A stretch of DNA of 64,000 nt from positions 360,409-424,408 of the forward strand of contig NZ_JYCN01000018.1 in NCBI RefSeq assembly GCF_000876655.1, read 5' to 3'. Every line of letters begins with the position of its first letter. Position 1 is the stretch's first letter. Below, piece by piece: positions 8,223-18,998 of the stretch. Below the pieces are notes generated by a model. It made no database searches, was not told the DNA's origin, and saw only the letters and a list, made by a program, of their open reading frames with translations. This DNA comes from Arthrobacter sp. SPG23 (GTDB lineage: Bacteria; Actinomycetota; Actinomycetes; Actinomycetales; Micrococcaceae). A program made the translations under genes and the position numbers.

Positions 8223-9224
8223 TCAGGGCTGCGGCGGGCGCTTCTCGCCCCGTGCCCGGGCGGCCACGCGTGACAGGACGGCGGCCACTCTTTCGGCGGA
8301 GTCTGCGCTGCCGCCGCTGACAGCCAGCTTCTTGCCGTCGGCGCGGTTGACGACGACGGCGGGACCGCTGCTGACCAGCATGGCCGTGGTGCCGCCGTGG
8401 TGCCGGTAGCCCCAGCCGCCGTAGTCCGCTGCGCGGACAACCGCCGGCGTGGCCGACGAAATCGCCGACGCCGGCACTTCCATCACGCGGACGAATCCCG
8501 CGGCGAAGACCCGCAATCCGCTCCGGTCAACGATGACCCGGGCAAAGAGGAAGGCGGCTGCAAGTACCGCCAGCGCCACCAGGAGGGCACCCAGCCACGG
8601 GACGGCGATGGAGAGGAGGGCTGCAGGGAAGAGCGATGCGACGCCCAGCATCACGAACACCGAGCTGCGCGCATGGACCCACAGCCGCACTGAATCCGCC
8701 GCCAGCTCCGGGTCCGTTTCGAGGGCCAGCGCCTCCTGCAACGCGCGCTCATCGTCCACTGACCACCGCTCGTCGGCCTTGAACACGAAGCCCATGACGA
8801 CGCCGAGCGGAAGTGCCGCCCCGCTCCCGAGGGCCAGCACGGTGAGATCCACCCGTGCTTCGCGGACATCGGCGATTCCCGCCTGGCCCACCAGGACGGC
8901 CGCCAGCACGGTGGTCACAAAGAGGCTGAGGCTTAGTCCGATGCCCATCATGAGACGCCGCATGACGGCGGGCCGGCTCAATGGGACGGCCTGCCCCAGG
9001 ACCAGCCAGCCCACCACCGCGATGATCAGGCCGCCGAAGGTCACGAAGGCCGGGAACGGCGCAAATCCGGCCGGTCCGGCGTCGGACCACTGCACCGCCA
9101 TGGGGTCCGGCACGTCCGTCCGGAGCAGGAACGCGCAGACAACAAATGCCAGGGCCAGCAGTGCAGGGAACCCCACCGCGAAGCGTAGCGCCCTGATGTC
9201 CACCGAATCCCGGAACTTTCCCAT
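8223..9224 (-). CDS. DUF1648-domain integral membrane protein
   Basis: A 333-residue membrane protein of unknown function. The N-terminal membrane segment followed by TDVPDPMAVQWSDAGPAG resembles the DUF1648 signature (predicted to position a loop after TM1). I see about six hydrophobic segments: two in the first 75 residues, two around 95-150 and a close pair around 190-235. A soluble C-terminal part of ~100 residues contains a GGWGYRHHGG stretch. It is transcribed away from pepN and lies 139 bases upstream of rpiB on the same strand. No catalytic motif is visible. Confidence 0.7.
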   Translation of the reverse strand: MGKFRDSVDIRALRFAVGFPALLALAFVVCAFLLRTDVPDPMAVQWSDAGPAGFAPFPAFVTFGGLIIAVVGWLVLGQAVPLSRPAVMRRLMMGIGLSLSLFVTTVLAAVLVGQAGIADVREARVDLTVLALGSGAALPLGVVMGFVFKADERWSVDDERALQEALALETDPELAADSVRLWVHARSSVFVMLGVASLFPAALLSIAVPWLGALLVALAVLAAAFLFARVIVDRSGLRVFAAGFVRVMEVPASAISSATPAVVRAADYGGWGYRHHGGTTAMLVSSGPAVVVNRADGKKLAVSGGSADSAERVAAVLSRVAARARGEKRPPQP

Positions 9225-9360
9225 ACCCCAACGCTACTCCGCGCCGGTGCCTTGTGATCCACCTAACTTGCCATCGCCCCACGAAGTGAAAGAATAACTT
9301 CACAGTGCCGGCAATGACCGTTGCCGGCCGGCAACCGCAACCTTTTCTGGAGGCCCCACT

Positions 9361-11922
9361 TTGCCAGGCATGAACCTGACGCGCGCCGAAGCCCGTGAGC
9401 GCGCCGACCTCATCTCCGTTGAGTCCTACGACGTCAGCCTGGACCTGACCCGGGGCGACAAGGTCTTCGGATCCACCACCGCCGTCAAGTTCAGCGCGCG
9501 GCCGGGGTCCTCCACCTTCATCGACGCGGTGACCCACAAGGTCCACAGCGTGATGCTGAACGGCGAAGAACTGGACCCCGCTGAAGTGTCCGACGGTGTC
9601 CGCATCCAGCTGCCGTACCTGGCCGCGGAAAACGATCTGCTGGTGGTTGCCGATGCGCCGTACATGAACACCGGCGAAGGGCTCCACCGCTTCGTGGATC
9701 CGGTGGACAACGAGGTCTACCTGTACACGCAGTTCGAGGTTCCGGATTCGCGCCGCATGTTCGCAGTGTTCGAGCAGCCCGACCTCAAGGCGAGCTTTAC
9801 GTTCACCGTCACAGCGCCGTCGCACTGGGACCTGGTGTCCAACTCCCCCACGCCTGTTCCCATCGAAACCATTCCCGGCGAGGACGGCAGCGCCCGCTCC
9901 GTTTGGGAATTCGCCGCCACCCCCAGGCTGTCCTCCTACGTCACGGCACTGGTCGCCGGTCCGTACCAGTCGGTGCGCAGCGAGGTGAAGTGCGCCGACG
10001 GGCGCGTCGTTCCGCTAGGCGTTTTCGCACGCAAGTCGCTGATGCAGTACCTGGACGCGGACAACATTTTCGACCTCACGCGCCAGGGGTTCGAGTTCTT
10101 CGAAGCGCAGTTTGGCTGCCCCTACCCGTTCGAGAAGTACGACCAGCTCTTCGTCCCCGAGTTCAATGCCGGCGCGATGGAGAACGCGGGAGCCGTCACG
10201 ATCCTGGAAGGCTATGTGTTCCGGGGCAAGGTCACGGGCGCGCAGGTTGAACGCCGCGCCATCACCGTGCTGCACGAGCTCGCGCATATGTGGTTCGGGG
10301 ATCTCGTGACCATGCGCTGGTGGAACGACCTGTGGCTCAACGAATCGTTCGCCGAATACATGTCCCACCTGGCCGCAGTGGAGAACACCGAGTTTGACCA
10401 TGCCTGGACCACGTTCGCCTCGGTGGAGAAGTCCTGGGCCTACCGCCAGGACCAGCTGCCCACCACGCACCCCATTTTCGCCGAGATCAACGACCTGCAG
10501 GACGTTGAGGTGAACTTCGACGGCATCACGTACGCCAAGGGCGCCTCGGTGCTGCGGCAGCTGGTGGCCTGGGTGGGCCCGGAGCAGTTCATGGCCGGGG
10601 TCCGCGAGTACTTCAGCAAGCACGCCTGGCAGAACACCGAGCTCAGCGACCTCATGGTGGAGCTGGAAAAAGCCAGTGGCCGTGACCTGGACGAGTGGGG
10701 CCGGCTGTGGCTGGAAACCGCCGGCGTGAACACGCTCACTCCCGACCTTGCCGTGGACTCCGCCGGAGTCATCACTTCCTTCGCGATCGTTCAGTCCGCA
10801 GTGGCCGAGCAGCCCACCATCCGGCCGCACCGGCTGGCGGTCGGCTTCTACAATGTCACCGACGGGCAGCTTGTCCGGGTGCACCGCGAGGAACTGGATG
10901 TCGACGGCGAACGAACCGAGGTGCCTGCCCTCGCCGGCCTGCAGCAGCCGGACCTGGTCCTGCTCAACGACGACGACCTCGCCTATGCGAAAGTCCGGCT
11001 GGATCCGAAGTCGCTGGCTACCGCAACGGCCCACCTGAAGGACTTCCGTGAGAGCCTGCCGCGGACGCTCGTCTGGGGTTCCGCCTGGGACGCCGCGCGC
11101 GACGGCGAAACACCCGCCCGGGGCTACGTGGAGCTGATCCTCGCCAACATCGCGTCCGAATCGGATTCTTCAGTGATCCTGGTCCAGCTCCGCCAGTTGG
11201 CCACGACGCTCAGCTACTACGTTGCCGAAGAGCACCGGGAGAAAACCTCGGAGGCCACCGCGGACACCCTCTGGGACCTTGCCCGGACAGTTCCGGCGGG
11301 ATCGGACGCGCAGCTGCAGTTCGTGAAGTCATACGCCCTGCTGGCCCGCAGTGACAGCCAGCTGGATTCCGTGTCCGCGCTGCTGGACGGCTCGGCATCC
11401 CTGGACGGCCTCACGGTCGACCAGGACCTGCGGTGGGAGCTGCTCGCTTCGCTGGTGGCCGGCGGCCGGGCCGGCCAGGACCGGATCGACGCCGAACTCG
11501 AGCGGGACAACACCGCCAATGGCCAGAACGCGGCCGCGCTGGCCAAGGCAGCCATCCCCACGGCCGAGGCCAAGGCTGCGGCCTGGGAGTCCATCGTGGT
11601 GAGGGGCGAGCTGTCCAACGCCCTCCAGGCCTCCGCGGTGGCAGGGTTTACCCGGGTCCTGGACCCGGCGCTGCTGGCGCCCTTCACGGAGAAGTATTTC
11701 GACGCCGTGCCCGGCATCGTTGCCAACCGCACCCACGCGCTCGCCCAGCAGATCGTCGTCGGGCTTTATCCGGCACAGCAGACCACCCAGGCCACGGTGG
11801 ACCGGACGGACGAGTTCCTGGCTTCGCTTCCCGACGACAGCGCCGCCCTGCGGCGCATGATGCTGGAAAACCGCGACGGCGTGGCCCGTGCGCTGCGGGC
11901 CCGCCAGGCCGACGTCGGGTAG
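9361..11922 (+). CDS. pepN: Aminopeptidase N (M1 family zinc metallopeptidase)
   Basis: An 853-residue cytoplasmic exopeptidase that trims N-terminal residues from peptides. The exopeptidase motif AGAMENAG and the zinc motif HELAHMWFGDLV with the second glutamate in WLNESFAEY are all present. The C-terminal ERAP-like helical domain fills the last ~350 residues. I chose the TTG at 9361 because GGAGG lies 7 bases before it; the ATG nine bases downstream is too far from that site. An 8-base hairpin (9307-9328) sits in its leader. The next gene starts 8 bases after its stop, probably in the same transcript. Confidence 0.95.
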   Translation: MPGMNLTRAEARERADLISVESYDVSLDLTRGDKVFGSTTAVKFSARPGSSTFIDAVTHKVHSVMLNGEELDPAEVSDGVRIQLPYLAAENDLLVVADAPYMNTGEGLHRFVDPVDNEVYLYTQFEVPDSRRMFAVFEQPDLKASFTFTVTAPSHWDLVSNSPTPVPIETIPGEDGSARSVWEFAATPRLSSYVTALVAGPYQSVRSEVKCADGRVVPLGVFARKSLMQYLDADNIFDLTRQGFEFFEAQFGCPYPFEKYDQLFVPEFNAGAMENAGAVTILEGYVFRGKVTGAQVERRAITVLHELAHMWFGDLVTMRWWNDLWLNESFAEYMSHLAAVENTEFDHAWTTFASVEKSWAYRQDQLPTTHPIFAEINDLQDVEVNFDGITYAKGASVLRQLVAWVGPEQFMAGVREYFSKHAWQNTELSDLMVELEKASGRDLDEWGRLWLETAGVNTLTPDLAVDSAGVITSFAIVQSAVAEQPTIRPHRLAVGFYNVTDGQLVRVHREELDVDGERTEVPALAGLQQPDLVLLNDDDLAYAKVRLDPKSLATATAHLKDFRESLPRTLVWGSAWDAARDGETPARGYVELILANIASESDSSVILVQLRQLATTLSYYVAEEHREKTSEATADTLWDLARTVPAGSDAQLQFVKSYALLARSDSQLDSVSALLDGSASLDGLTVDQDLRWELLASLVAGGRAGQDRIDAELERDNTANGQNAAALAKAAIPTAEAKAAAWESIVVRGELSNALQASAVAGFTRVLDPALLAPFTEKYFDAVPGIVANRTHALAQQIVVGLYPAQQTTQATVDRTDEFLASLPDDSAALRRMMLENRDGVARALRARQADVG

Positions 11923-11929
11923 CCCCGGC

Positions 11930-12409
11930 ATGAGCCTTGACGAGCACCGCTACGCCGTGACCGTGCGGTGGACCGGGAACCGGGGTGAGGGAACGTCGAC
12001 GTACCGCGGGTACTCCCGTGAACACGACATCGAACTCCCCGGGCTTCCGGTCCTCAAGGGATCCGCGGATCCCACGTTCCATGGGGACAGAACCCGTTAC
12101 AACCCCGAGCAGCTTCTGCTGACCGCACTGTCGCAGTGCCACATGCTTTCGTTCCTGCACATGGCGGTGAAGCACGGCGTGGTGGTGACCGCCTACGAGG
12201 ACCGCGCCGAAGGGCTGATGCGGACCAACCGGGACGGCAGCGGCCAGTTTGAATCCGCCACCCTCAGGCCCATGGTGACACTAGCCGGGGATGTGGAACC
12301 CGCGCTCATGGAGCGGCTGCACGAGGAGGCAAGCAAGGTGTGTTTTATTGCCCGGAGCGTGAACTTTCCCGTCCTGCACGAGCCCTCCGTGCAGGTGCAG
12401 GACCGCTGA
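11930..12409 (+). CDS. OsmC family peroxiredoxin-like protein
   Basis: A 159-residue OsmC/Ohr-superfamily protein that reduces organic or inorganic peroxides through two cysteines. The cysteines lie in LSQCHMLSFL (helix alpha2) and EASKVCFIARSVNFPV. The catalytic arginine is likely in TRYNPEQLL. The ATG at 11930 starts an HRYAVTVRW strand typical of the family; the frame extends upstream into pepN but without homology. Its last 65 bases overlap the end of a convergent epimerase gene. Confidence 0.88.
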   Translation: MSLDEHRYAVTVRWTGNRGEGTSTYRGYSREHDIELPGLPVLKGSADPTFHGDRTRYNPEQLLLTALSQCHMLSFLHMAVKHGVVVTAYEDRAEGLMRTNRDGSGQFESATLRPMVTLAGDVEPALMERLHEEASKVCFIARSVNFPVLHEPSVQVQDR

Positions 12410-13397
12410 CCGCGGCCTGGAACTCCTCTACGAGCCGTCTCTCCGTTTCCGGGCTCAGCCCGGCTTTCCGTTCCCGGTCCAGGCCGCGGCGGCGTTCGTC
12501 CTCGAGCGTGTCCTGCAGGGTCTCCTGCCATGGCCGCATGCTGAGGCCCGCCGCGACGGCGGCATCGTTGGAGCGGGTGGCAAAACCGTCATGTCCCGGC
12601 GGGAGCCAGAGCGGCAGGGAATCCGGTCCTGCCCAGTAGTCAATCCCCCGGGCAACCAGCCACTCTTCCGGGACGGTGTACGTCCGGCCCGAGTACTTTC
12701 CCTGCAGCCGTGATTCGTCCACGTAGTCTCCAAACTGCACGACGCTTCCCACCGCGTTCAGGGCGCCGGCAAGCTTCAGTCCGGCGGCCGTCAGGACCCA
12801 CGAGGCGAGGTCGCGGACGTCGATGACCTGCGTCGCACTGGAGCCGATGTCCGGAACGAGGACGGGGCCTGCGCCACGGGCAAACCGTGCCGGCCAGTAG
12901 CCGTAACGGTCCGACGTGTCGCCGGGGCCGCCGATCAGCCCCGCCCGGCAGAGGTGGGCCGTCCCGCCGGTGACGTCGGTGGCGTAGTGCTCGATAGCCG
13001 ACTTCGCCTCACCATAGTTCTCCGCTGCGAGGACGGTGCCCGGCGTGAGCGGCGGTAACAAAGCGGCGCCCTCGTCCGCATGGGGCACCGAATGGTCGGC
13101 GTAGACGGAGCAGCTGGACACCACAGTCCAGTGCGCTGCCATGGGCGCCAGGGCCTCGAGGGCGTCCCGGGCCCGTCCCGGATCACGGGTGACATCAATG
13201 ACGGCGTCCCATTCCCCTGCCGCCACTTGATAAGCCTGCCGTCCGGTGGCGCGGTCCGCCCGCAGCCAGGCCGTTCCTTCCGGCGGAGTAGCCGTAGAAC
13301 CACGGGCAAGGCAGGTCACGTCATGGCCGGCGGCGGCTGCCTGGCGGGCGATTTCGGCTGACAGGAAGGCAGTGCCGCCAAGAATCAGGATGCGCAT
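12345..13397 (-). CDS. NAD-dependent epimerase/dehydratase family protein
   Basis: A 350-residue Rossmann-fold protein of the atypical extended SDR type. The N-terminal dinucleotide motif reads ILGGTAFLSAEIA, with LARG at the end of strand 2 suggesting NADP preference. The active-site region has SSCSVY and NYGEAKSAIE, giving YxxxK. The product is likely a nucleotide-sugar or polyketide-type reductase, but the substrate is unknown. The last ~22 residues are charged and overlap the convergent osmC gene, which may be a family-specific tail. The start ATG at 13397 has a poor ribosome site. Confidence 0.82.
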   Translation of the reverse strand: MRILILGGTAFLSAEIARQAAAAGHDVTCLARGSTATPPEGTAWLRADRATGRQAYQVAAGEWDAVIDVTRDPGRARDALEALAPMAAHWTVVSSCSVYADHSVPHADEGAALLPPLTPGTVLAAENYGEAKSAIEHYATDVTGGTAHLCRAGLIGGPGDTSDRYGYWPARFARGAGPVLVPDIGSSATQVIDVRDLASWVLTAAGLKLAGALNAVGSVVQFGDYVDESRLQGKYSGRTYTVPEEWLVARGIDYWAGPDSLPLWLPPGHDGFATRSNDAAVAAGLSMRPWQETLQDTLEDERRRGLDRERKAGLSPETERRLVEEFQAAVSGPAPARRARAGRESSRSGQ

Positions 13398-13505
13398 GCG
13401 GCCACGCTACGGCGCTAGGGTTGACGGTGAACAGAGTGTTATGCGCCCGGCGAACGCCCGGCAGCTCCGGCGAAAGCCGATAAGCAGTAAGGAGCATCCC
13501 TGCCG

Positions 13506-14171
13506 ATGTACAGCATGTTGTCGATCACCCCGCCCGCCACACCGGACATCTCCGGAATCAACGCCGCCGGGATCGTGATCAGCATCGGAGTGGGCGTCAC
13601 AATCTGGCTCGTAGCTTCGTTTGTGATTGCCGGGATCACCAAAAGCGTGGCCGCCGGAACCACCTTCTTCAAGAAGCCGCACTTCCGCTGGGTCGCCCCG
13701 GCCCTGCGCGCCCTGGACCACGAGCGCCGGGTCCAGCGGGCCAGGACCATCGGTTCGCTCCTGAACAGCGTGGCGGGTGTCCTCATCGCCGTGATCACCA
13801 TCATGTACGTCCTCAAGAACCTCGACGTCGACATCGCCCCGCTGCTGACGAGCGTGGGCATCCTGGGTGTGGCCATCGGCTTCGGCGCCCAGCAGCTCAT
13901 CCGCGACTTCCTGGCCGGAATCTTCATTACCATCGAAGACCAGTACGGCATCGGCGATATCATCGAGACCAGCGAAGTGGTGGGCACGGTGGAATCCATG
14001 GGCCTGCGCATCACCCGCGTCCGCTCCGACGACGGCGCCATCTGGTACCTGCGCAACGGCGAGATCCTGCGGGTGGGTAACCGCTCCCAGGGCAACTACG
14101 TGGCCCCTGCGGACGACTCCGCCGACGTGCCCGACCCTGATACCGCACCCCAGCAGAAGGCCGGAGAGTAA
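13506..14171 (+). CDS. Mechanosensitive ion channel, MscS family
   Basis: A 221-residue small-conductance channel that opens on membrane tension to release solutes in hypo-osmotic shock. Hydrophobic segments lie at about residues 18-45, 80-105 and 110-130. The last carries the pore-lining glycine/alanine pattern VGILGVAIGFGAQQLIRDFLAG. The beta domain follows (YGIGDIIE, VESMGLRITRVR, WYLRNGEI). It is short for MscS and lacks the large C-terminal cage. AAGGAG lies 11 bases before the ATG. The globin gene starts 2 bases after its stop. Confidence 0.9.
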   Translation: MYSMLSITPPATPDISGINAAGIVISIGVGVTIWLVASFVIAGITKSVAAGTTFFKKPHFRWVAPALRALDHERRVQRARTIGSLLNSVAGVLIAVITIMYVLKNLDVDIAPLLTSVGILGVAIGFGAQQLIRDFLAGIFITIEDQYGIGDIIETSEVVGTVESMGLRITRVRSDDGAIWYLRNGEILRVGNRSQGNYVAPADDSADVPDPDTAPQQKAGE

Positions 14172-14173
14172 CC

Positions 14174-14629
14174 ATGAGCACGCCAACCCCTGAACAGCGC
14201 CAACCGAAGATGCTGATGCAGAACGATCCCTTCACACAGCCCGGGTACACGGACAACTTCTACGACGCCGTGGGCGGCCACGAGACCTTCGTGAAGCTCA
14301 TCGACGTGTTCTACGACGGCGTGGCCGCCGATCCGGTGCTCCGGCCGATGTATCCGGAAGAGGACCTGGGCCCGGCCAAGAGGCGCTTCCTGATGTTCCT
14401 CGAGCAGTACTGGGGAGGCCCCACCACCTATGGCGAAGAACGCGGACACCCGCGGCTGCGCATGCGCCACATGCCGTTCAGGGTCACACCCGAAGCCAAG
14501 GACAGGTGGCTGCACCACATGCGCACAGCAGTGGACGCGTTGGAACTGCCTCCGCTCTACGAAGGCACGCTGTGGGATTACATGGAGCGGGCTGCGCTGT
14601 CCATGGTGAACAGCCCCTCGGACGCCTGA
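14174..14629 (+). CDS. glbO: Group II truncated haemoglobin (GlbO/trHbO type)
   Basis: A 151-residue 2-over-2 globin. Members bind O2 and NO and are linked to respiration or NO detoxification. Seen are FYDAVGGHETF (A/B helices), FYDGVAADPVLRPMYP, then the family-specific YWGGPTTYGEERGHPRLRMRHMPF. In that stretch the second-to-last histidine is the proximal haem ligand, and the Tyr/Trp distal residues of trHbO are present. It is tightly coupled to the MscS gene (ggaga overlaps its stop). Confidence 0.93.
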   Translation: MSTPTPEQRQPKMLMQNDPFTQPGYTDNFYDAVGGHETFVKLIDVFYDGVAADPVLRPMYPEEDLGPAKRRFLMFLEQYWGGPTTYGEERGHPRLRMRHMPFRVTPEAKDRWLHHMRTAVDALELPPLYEGTLWDYMERAALSMVNSPSDA

Positions 14630-14669
14630 GCGACGATCCCGCGATCCCCGGTGCGGCGCAGGCCGGCGG

Positions 14670-15377
14670 TCAGCGCCGCCCGTGCCGTACTGCCAGCGCG
14701 GCGCGCGCATTGCCGGCGAGGTGCAGGAGGACCGCCACGATGAGGAAGGCGACGAGCACCTGCGCCGTCGTCGTCAGCGCGGCCGGCCAGCCGCCGTCGA
14801 GCGTCGGATCAAGGAAATTGTAGACGTACCAGCCGTCGATGGCTCCGCGCACCCACGAGAAAACAAGGAAAGCGGCCGGATATCCGAGCCACACGAACGG
14901 CCGCGCCCATGTGCCGCGCACGGTCCTCGTCACGAGGAGCCAGTCAAGCGCGGCGAACAGCGGAGCCAAACGATGGTGCACGAGCTGGGGCCAGTACATG
15001 TCCAGGCTCCACCACGGCTCGCCGGGCGGGGCCACGAGGACCACATAGATGAGGCCCGTCATCACCAGGTACAAAGCCAGCGGGCCGAACAGACGGTCCC
15101 ACCATTCCGGCAGCCGGGTCCGCGGCAGGGCGGCGGATGCGACGAGAACGAGTCCGAGGACAAGGTTCGACTGGACCGTGAATTCCGAGTAGAGCTGGGC
15201 GACGTCCACGTCATTGCCCGGGAGCGTCGCGTCATACGTCTTCCGGACAAGTGCGAGCAGCACAAAGACGCCTACTGCGAAACGGAGCGCGCGGATCCAC
15301 ATGCGGTCCGGATGCAGCGCATCGTTAAAGCCAAGGTGCCGCTCGACCGGGGGATCCAACACCGACATGACGCTCAT
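14670..15377 (-). CDS. Pr6Pr family integral membrane protein
   Basis: A 235-residue protein with about six membrane segments, matching the bacterial Pr6Pr/FAR-17a-like group of unknown function. Marker residues are FTVQSNLVLGLVL, WPQLVHHRLAPLFAALDWLL (a conserved His pair in a membrane helix) and WYVYNFLDP near the C-terminus. It converges on the globin gene with a 40-base gap. A substrate cannot be assigned. Confidence 0.8.
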   Translation of the reverse strand: MSVMSVLDPPVERHLGFNDALHPDRMWIRALRFAVGVFVLLALVRKTYDATLPGNDVDVAQLYSEFTVQSNLVLGLVLVASAALPRTRLPEWWDRLFGPLALYLVMTGLIYVVLVAPPGEPWWSLDMYWPQLVHHRLAPLFAALDWLLVTRTVRGTWARPFVWLGYPAAFLVFSWVRGAIDGWYVYNFLDPTLDGGWPAALTTTAQVLVAFLIVAVLLHLAGNARAALAVRHGRR

Positions 15378-15418
15378 GCGCCCAGTATGGCAGGCCCGTT
15401 CAGACCCTTACGAGGGTC

Positions 15419-16078
15419 TTAAAGCCCTGAACCGGTGCGGGCCAGGACGTGTCCGCGTGGCCCGCTGAGCCGGAACCAGCGCCCCGCCCGGTAGAGCTGC
15501 TGATCGCCGTCGGCCAGGAAACCGAGCGTCAGGGCCGCGAAGGCGGCACCCAGCGGGAGCCCGGCGGCACCCGGCAGTTCCCGGCCCCAGACCGAGGCAC
15601 GGGCGTTGTTGACGATCAGGGCGCCGGGCTTGTCCGGGATAATGGCGGCGATTTCGGTGATGCCCGCCTCGGCGGCCTGGCGCAGGGTGGCGTCCTGCAG
15701 CGTAGCGACGGATTCCCAGCCGGTGCGCGGCGCACCGACGCCGGCCCACGACTCGGTGACTGTCACCGGCGGCAACGGCAGCTCGACGTCGTCCTCCCCC
15801 GCCCGCGCCAGCCGGTCCAGCACCGCCGAAATCGGGACGGTGACGTCGGTGTCCGCCGGCTGCGCCAGGGCCATGGTCCGCAGCCCGAGGATCGTGGGCG
15901 TCGCCTCGCCCAGCAGCCGGGGACGCAGCACGCACACCCAGGCGGCAAGCACCGGACCGGAGGCCTGGAGGCGGATGGCGCCGTCGTCGATCGACTTGGC
16001 GCGGGTGGCAAAGGTGCGCAGATCTGCGAGGTCGCGGGGATCGGTGAACTGCAGGGGCTGGGTTAGGACGTCAGACAC
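15419..16078 (-). CDS. Conserved actinobacterial protein of unknown function
   Basis: A 219-residue alanine/leucine-rich soluble protein I do not recognise beyond similarity to actinobacterial hypotheticals. No signal peptide or membrane segment is seen. Notable parts are ATRAKSIDDGAIRLQASG, which resembles an N-terminal helix-strand module, and the C-terminal WFRLSGPRGHVLARTGSGL. The start is a GTG at 16078. It is divergent from the thioesterase gene with a 63-base shared promoter region. Confidence 0.65.
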   Translation of the reverse strand: MSDVLTQPLQFTDPRDLADLRTFATRAKSIDDGAIRLQASGPVLAAWVCVLRPRLLGEATPTILGLRTMALAQPADTDVTVPISAVLDRLARAGEDDVELPLPPVTVTESWAGVGAPRTGWESVATLQDATLRQAAEAGITEIAAIIPDKPGALIVNNARASVWGRELPGAAGLPLGAAFAALTLGFLADGDQQLYRAGRWFRLSGPRGHVLARTGSGL

Positions 16079-16141
16079 AATATCGACTCTACCGGCTCCG
16101 CCTCTTTGGGACGGTGCGGGAGTGACGTCTAAAGTCGAACC

Positions 16142-17123
16142 ATGACTGAAGCCGATGCCGGACTGCCGGGACCGCCCGCACAGGACCCCACCTCCTCGCT
16201 CATTGAACTCCTTGACCTAGGCGAGCTTGAGGGTGCCCGGACCGATGAAGACATCTTCATGGGCCCTTCCCAGCGCCAGCCGCGGCAGCGCGTGTTCGGC
16301 GGCCAGGTCCTGGCGCAGTCGCTGATCGCCGCAAACCGGACAGTTGATCCCGCGCGCAGCGTGCATTCCATGCACGGATATTTCCTGCGCCCGGGGGACG
16401 CCAACAAGCCCATCACCTTCGGCGTGCAGCGGTTGCGGGACGGCCGGTCATTCTCGGCCCGGCGGGTCCACGCCTACCAGGACGGTATGCCGATCCTGTC
16501 CATGATCGCTTCCTTCCAGGAGGAAGACGAGGGAATCGACCACCAATCCCCCACTGCCCGAGGGCATCCCCGACCCCGAGTCGCTGCCCAGCACGGCGGA
16601 CCTGCTGGGCAAGTTCGACCACCCCGTGGCACGGCACTGGGCTTACGAGCGTCCTTTCGACATCCGGCATGTGGACGCGGCGCTGTACGTTTCCGCCAAC
16701 GGTGAAAGGGAAGCCCGCAACGCCGTCTGGATGAAAACCTTCGGGCCCATGCCGGACGACGCCAATACCCACCGCGCAGCCCTCGCCTACGCCAGTGACT
16801 ACACGTTGCTGGAATCCATCCTGCGCAGACACGGACTCAGTTGGATTACGCCCGGCATGAGCGTGGCAAGCCTCGACCACGCCATGTGGTGGCACCGGCC
16901 GGTGCGCGTCGATGAGTGGCTGCTCTACGTGCAGGAATCCCCCAGCGCCCAGGGCGCGCGCGGACTGGCCACCGGCAAGATCTTCAGCCGCGACGGGCAG
17001 CACGTCGCGACGGTGGCCCAGGAGGGAATGGTACGGGTGCCGACCGACCTCAAGAACAAGGTGGTGGGCGCCTTCCAGACGAAGGTTCTGCAGCACCAGA
17101 TGCGCAAGGCCGGGAAGGACTAA
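16142..17123 (+). pseudogene. tesB: Acyl-CoA thioesterase II, broken by a frameshift
   Basis: A double hot-dog thioesterase that hydrolyses acyl-CoAs. Residues 1-137 (frame of 16142) hold the first hot-dog: RVFGGQVLAQSL, SMHGYFLRPGD, RDGRSFSARRV. After HQSP the frame turns to arginine-rich nonsense. Homology continues one frame over from about 16556 as LPEGIPDPESLPS, then HWAYERPFDIR and the second hot-dog with SLDHAMWWHRP, ending at 17123. The break is at the tccccca run near 16545-16551: one base too many or two too few. Either the gene is inactive or this is a sequencing error in a C-run. Confidence 0.85.
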
Positions 17124-17177
17124 GCGGCAGTTTCCGGCGTGCCGCGGGCAGCGACCCCGATCCTGACCCCGGCATGC

Positions 17178-17221
17178 GCACGCAAAAGGCCGGTTCCTTG
17201 GGGAACCGGCCTTTTGCGTGC
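17178..17221. terminator. Bidirectional terminator between tesB and ettA
   Basis: A perfect 20-base stem (17178-17197 with 17202-17221) closed by ttgg. The stem starts gcacgcaaaagg, so either strand ends in a ccttttgcgtgc-type T-rich flank. It lies between the ends of two convergent genes. Confidence 0.9.
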
Positions 17222-17241
17222 CTTAGCCGTGCGTGCGGTGC

Positions 17242-18924
<1,683 letters not shown>

Positions 18925-18998
18925 GGTTCCAAATCTAGTGGGTCGGCGGGGTTAACTCACATTCGTGGCTGCCATTGGCAGGACGGTTGCGTTCAGGC

